Positions 4,054-5,558 of a stretch of DNA of 5,558 bases are shown in pieces. Each line of letters begins with the position of its first letter. The first letter of the stretch is position 1. The notes beneath the pieces are model-generated. The model was given only the letters and a program-made list of their open reading frames with translations. It was not told where the DNA came from and did no database searches. Source of the stretch: Cyanobacteria bacterium OH_CFB_184 (lineage in GTDB: Bacteria; Cyanobacteriota; Vampirovibrionia; Gastranaerophilales; Gastranaerophilaceae); NCBI GenBank assembly GCA_023414155.1, contig JAEZOG010000273.1, positions 1-5,558 of the forward strand, given 5' to 3'. The position numbers were made by a program, and so were the translations under genes.

Positions 4054-5558
4054 ATGATAGACATTTTTATAAATACATTAATTTTGATTTTTCTTTATAT
4101 AATTGCATTTGCCGTATGTTTTGCAGTTGTTGTTTTTATGAGTTCGAAAAAAAGAAAGCTTGAACTTAAACAAAAGTACATGACAAATGCATATAACAAT
4201 AATTTAGTTGTTGTTATATACGCGCAAAATAATGAAAAAACTGTAGTACCGCTTCTTGAGCAGTTAAATAAGCAGACTTACCCCAAGTCAAACTATCAGG
4301 TTCACATTATTTTAGATAATTGTACCGATAATTCTGCAAACATGCTCGAATTCGTTGGTGGTGCTAAGATATGGAGGCTTTCTGAAGGAGCTCCTATCGG
4401 AAAAGATGAGGCTATTTCTTGGCTTTTAGAAAGATTAATCTCTTTTCAAAACGTTAACGCGTTTGTGTTTCTAAATGCTAATAGAATAATCGACTCAGGC
4501 TTTTTGTCTGCTGTTAATACATCTCTTTTTGCGAATGATGTTGTAGTCGGTTCTACAAATGTTGTTTCTGAAACTGACAGCTTTAAATTTAAAATGTTAG
4601 ATGTAATAAATAAATATAGAAATGACATCATAAAAACAGGTAGATCTGTTTTAGGTCTAGTTACAAGAGTCGATTCTGACGTGCTTGCGGTTAAACAGGA
4701 AGTTCTTGAGAAAATCAGATGTGTTGACTTTAAAGACACAAACAGCGAACTTAAATATACTATATTACTTGCAAGAAATAATTATATCTCTACGTATTCC
4801 CCATTTGTCAAAACTTGGGCTGATGTGAATGATTTTAATTTTAAAAAGCCTAATGTAGCCTATAAATTATCATTATTTAAACACTGTTTGCCATTGATCT
4901 TTTCTTCAAATTGGAAGTTTTCTGAATTTATTATCTCTATGCTTTCACCCAATATATTATTGATAATGTTGTTATATATATTTATAGCGCTATTCTCTTT
5001 TAATTATTTCTTCTTATTTGAGCCATATTTTGTAATAGCAATCGGTGCATTAATGTTAGGTTCATTTATCGCTTCTGCATTCCTTTTTGATGCAGGAATC
5101 GCATCTTTAAAATACTTAGTCGCATTCCCTTTCTATTCTATATATGACAGATATTTAAGAAAAACTTTTTTAAGACATATATTCAAATTTGGTGATTCTT
5201 CTATAGATAACGAAGTAAATATTGAAAAAGCAATTATTGATGTAGAAGTTACTGATGGGAAGAACAACTTGCCTTGTAAACTAGAATTGATTTCTGAAGA
5301 TGGTTTGGTAAAAGTAGTTTTTAAATTCAAAAAGAAAAAATACGTAACCGATTCACATATAAGAATGTGTGATGCAATCAGAAATATCTCAGAAAAACTG
5401 TATGATCACGGCTTTAGAATAAAAATTTGTCAAACCTGTGCTTATTTTTCAGCAAAAATTGACGGCACAACAAATATGCTTAAAGGTTATTGCAACAAAC
5501 AAGTTGTTTCAGATGAACTATCACAACCGGAAGAACGATTGTTGTGGAACTCATGTCC
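4054..5558 (+). CDS. Family-2 glycosyltransferase-like membrane protein, degenerate motifs, Cys-rich tail (3' partial)
   Basis: The frame is open from ATG 4054 (GAGG at 4045-4048; in-frame stop at 4009-4011 upstream) to the window edge: 501 codons, no stop. Order: membrane helix about 4-28; GT-A-type domain about 51-255; membrane segments about 299-315, 322-345 and 348-365; then a cytosolic region from about 385. The domain is recognisable by the first strand (residues 51-56), a QTYPKSNYQVHII segment, Asp-Asn-Cys-Thr-Asp at 88-92 (nucleotide-sugar site) and a Gly-Lys-x-x-Ala at 116-120. The expected DxD is Asn-Ala-Asn (141-143), the TED position reads Asn-Ser-Glu (230-232), and no QxxRW is seen before the C-terminal helices. 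Family members polymerise or transfer sugars at the inner membrane; this one may be inactive or altered. The tail has Cys459, Cys462, Cys480 and Cys501, a likely metal site. No frameshift is seen, so it is not an obvious pseudogene. Confidence 0.85.
   Translation, partial: MIDIFINTLILIFLYIIAFAVCFAVVVFMSSKKRKLELKQKYMTNAYNNNLVVVIYAQNNEKTVVPLLEQLNKQTYPKSNYQVHIILDNCTDNSANMLEFVGGAKIWRLSEGAPIGKDEAISWLLERLISFQNVNAFVFLNANRIIDSGFLSAVNTSLFANDVVVGSTNVVSETDSFKFKMLDVINKYRNDIIKTGRSVLGLVTRVDSDVLAVKQEVLEKIRCVDFKDTNSELKYTILLARNNYISTYSPFVKTWADVNDFNFKKPNVAYKLSLFKHCLPLIFSSNWKFSEFIISMLSPNILLIMLLYIFIALFSFNYFFLFEPYFVIAIGALMLGSFIASAFLFDAGIASLKYLVAFPFYSIYDRYLRKTFLRHIFKFGDSSIDNEVNIEKAIIDVEVTDGKNNLPCKLELISEDGLVKVVFKFKKKKYVTDSHIRMCDAIRNISEKLYDHGFRIKICQTCAYFSAKIDGTTNMLKGYCNKQVVSDELSQPEERLLWNSC

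Noticed and set aside
4446..4739. Minus-strand 97-codon frame, and another at 5133-5330
   Set aside because: Both are antisense to the 501-codon glycosyltransferase-like frame, whose domain order and motifs show it is the real gene; their Ser/Thr-rich products look like shadows.

Overview
The window is AT-rich bacterial chromosomal DNA: long A/T runs between genes, A/T-ending codons, the standard code, AAGGA or GAGG ribosome sites and intrinsic terminators. Small proteins with an early Phe-Lys-Gly motif, a degenerate family-2 glycosyltransferase with a Cys tail and the base composition make me think of a gut Gastranaerophilales (Vampirovibrionia/'Melainabacteria', the non-photosynthetic sister group of Cyanobacteria). 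This is an impression from memory; an AT-rich Bacillota is the main alternative. No phage, transposase, CRISPR or rRNA is visible.

Layout, left to right. (1) 126-395 (+) is a small orphan protein. It converges with (2) 508-1257 (-), an orphan two-helix membrane protein, and a 12-bp bidirectional terminator stands between them. (3) 1458-1907 (+) is a small Gly-rich membrane-associated protein. It converges with (4) a tRNA-Arg(ACG) at 1974-2050 (-), and both share one 15-bp terminator hairpin. (5) 2154-3734 (-), possibly starting up to 66 bases further upstream, is a multi-pass membrane protein resembling GT-C glycosyltransferases. (6) About 250 bases of divergent intergenic DNA hold a candidate minus-strand small RNA: a C-rich loop carrying an anti-Shine-Dalgarno sequence, then a terminator hairpin and T7. 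(7) From 4054 to the window end (+) runs a family-2 glycosyltransferase-like membrane protein, open at the right edge. Its DxD, TED and QxxRW signatures are missing or altered, and its C-terminal tail carries a Cys cluster.

The two glycosyltransferase-like genes are divergent neighbours, so they may both serve cell-surface glycan assembly. That link rests on family resemblance and position only. The strongest unexplained signals are the candidate small RNA between them and the apparently inactive, Cys-tailed glycosyltransferase. The remaining genes are single-gene units with their own terminators and no obvious shared pathway.
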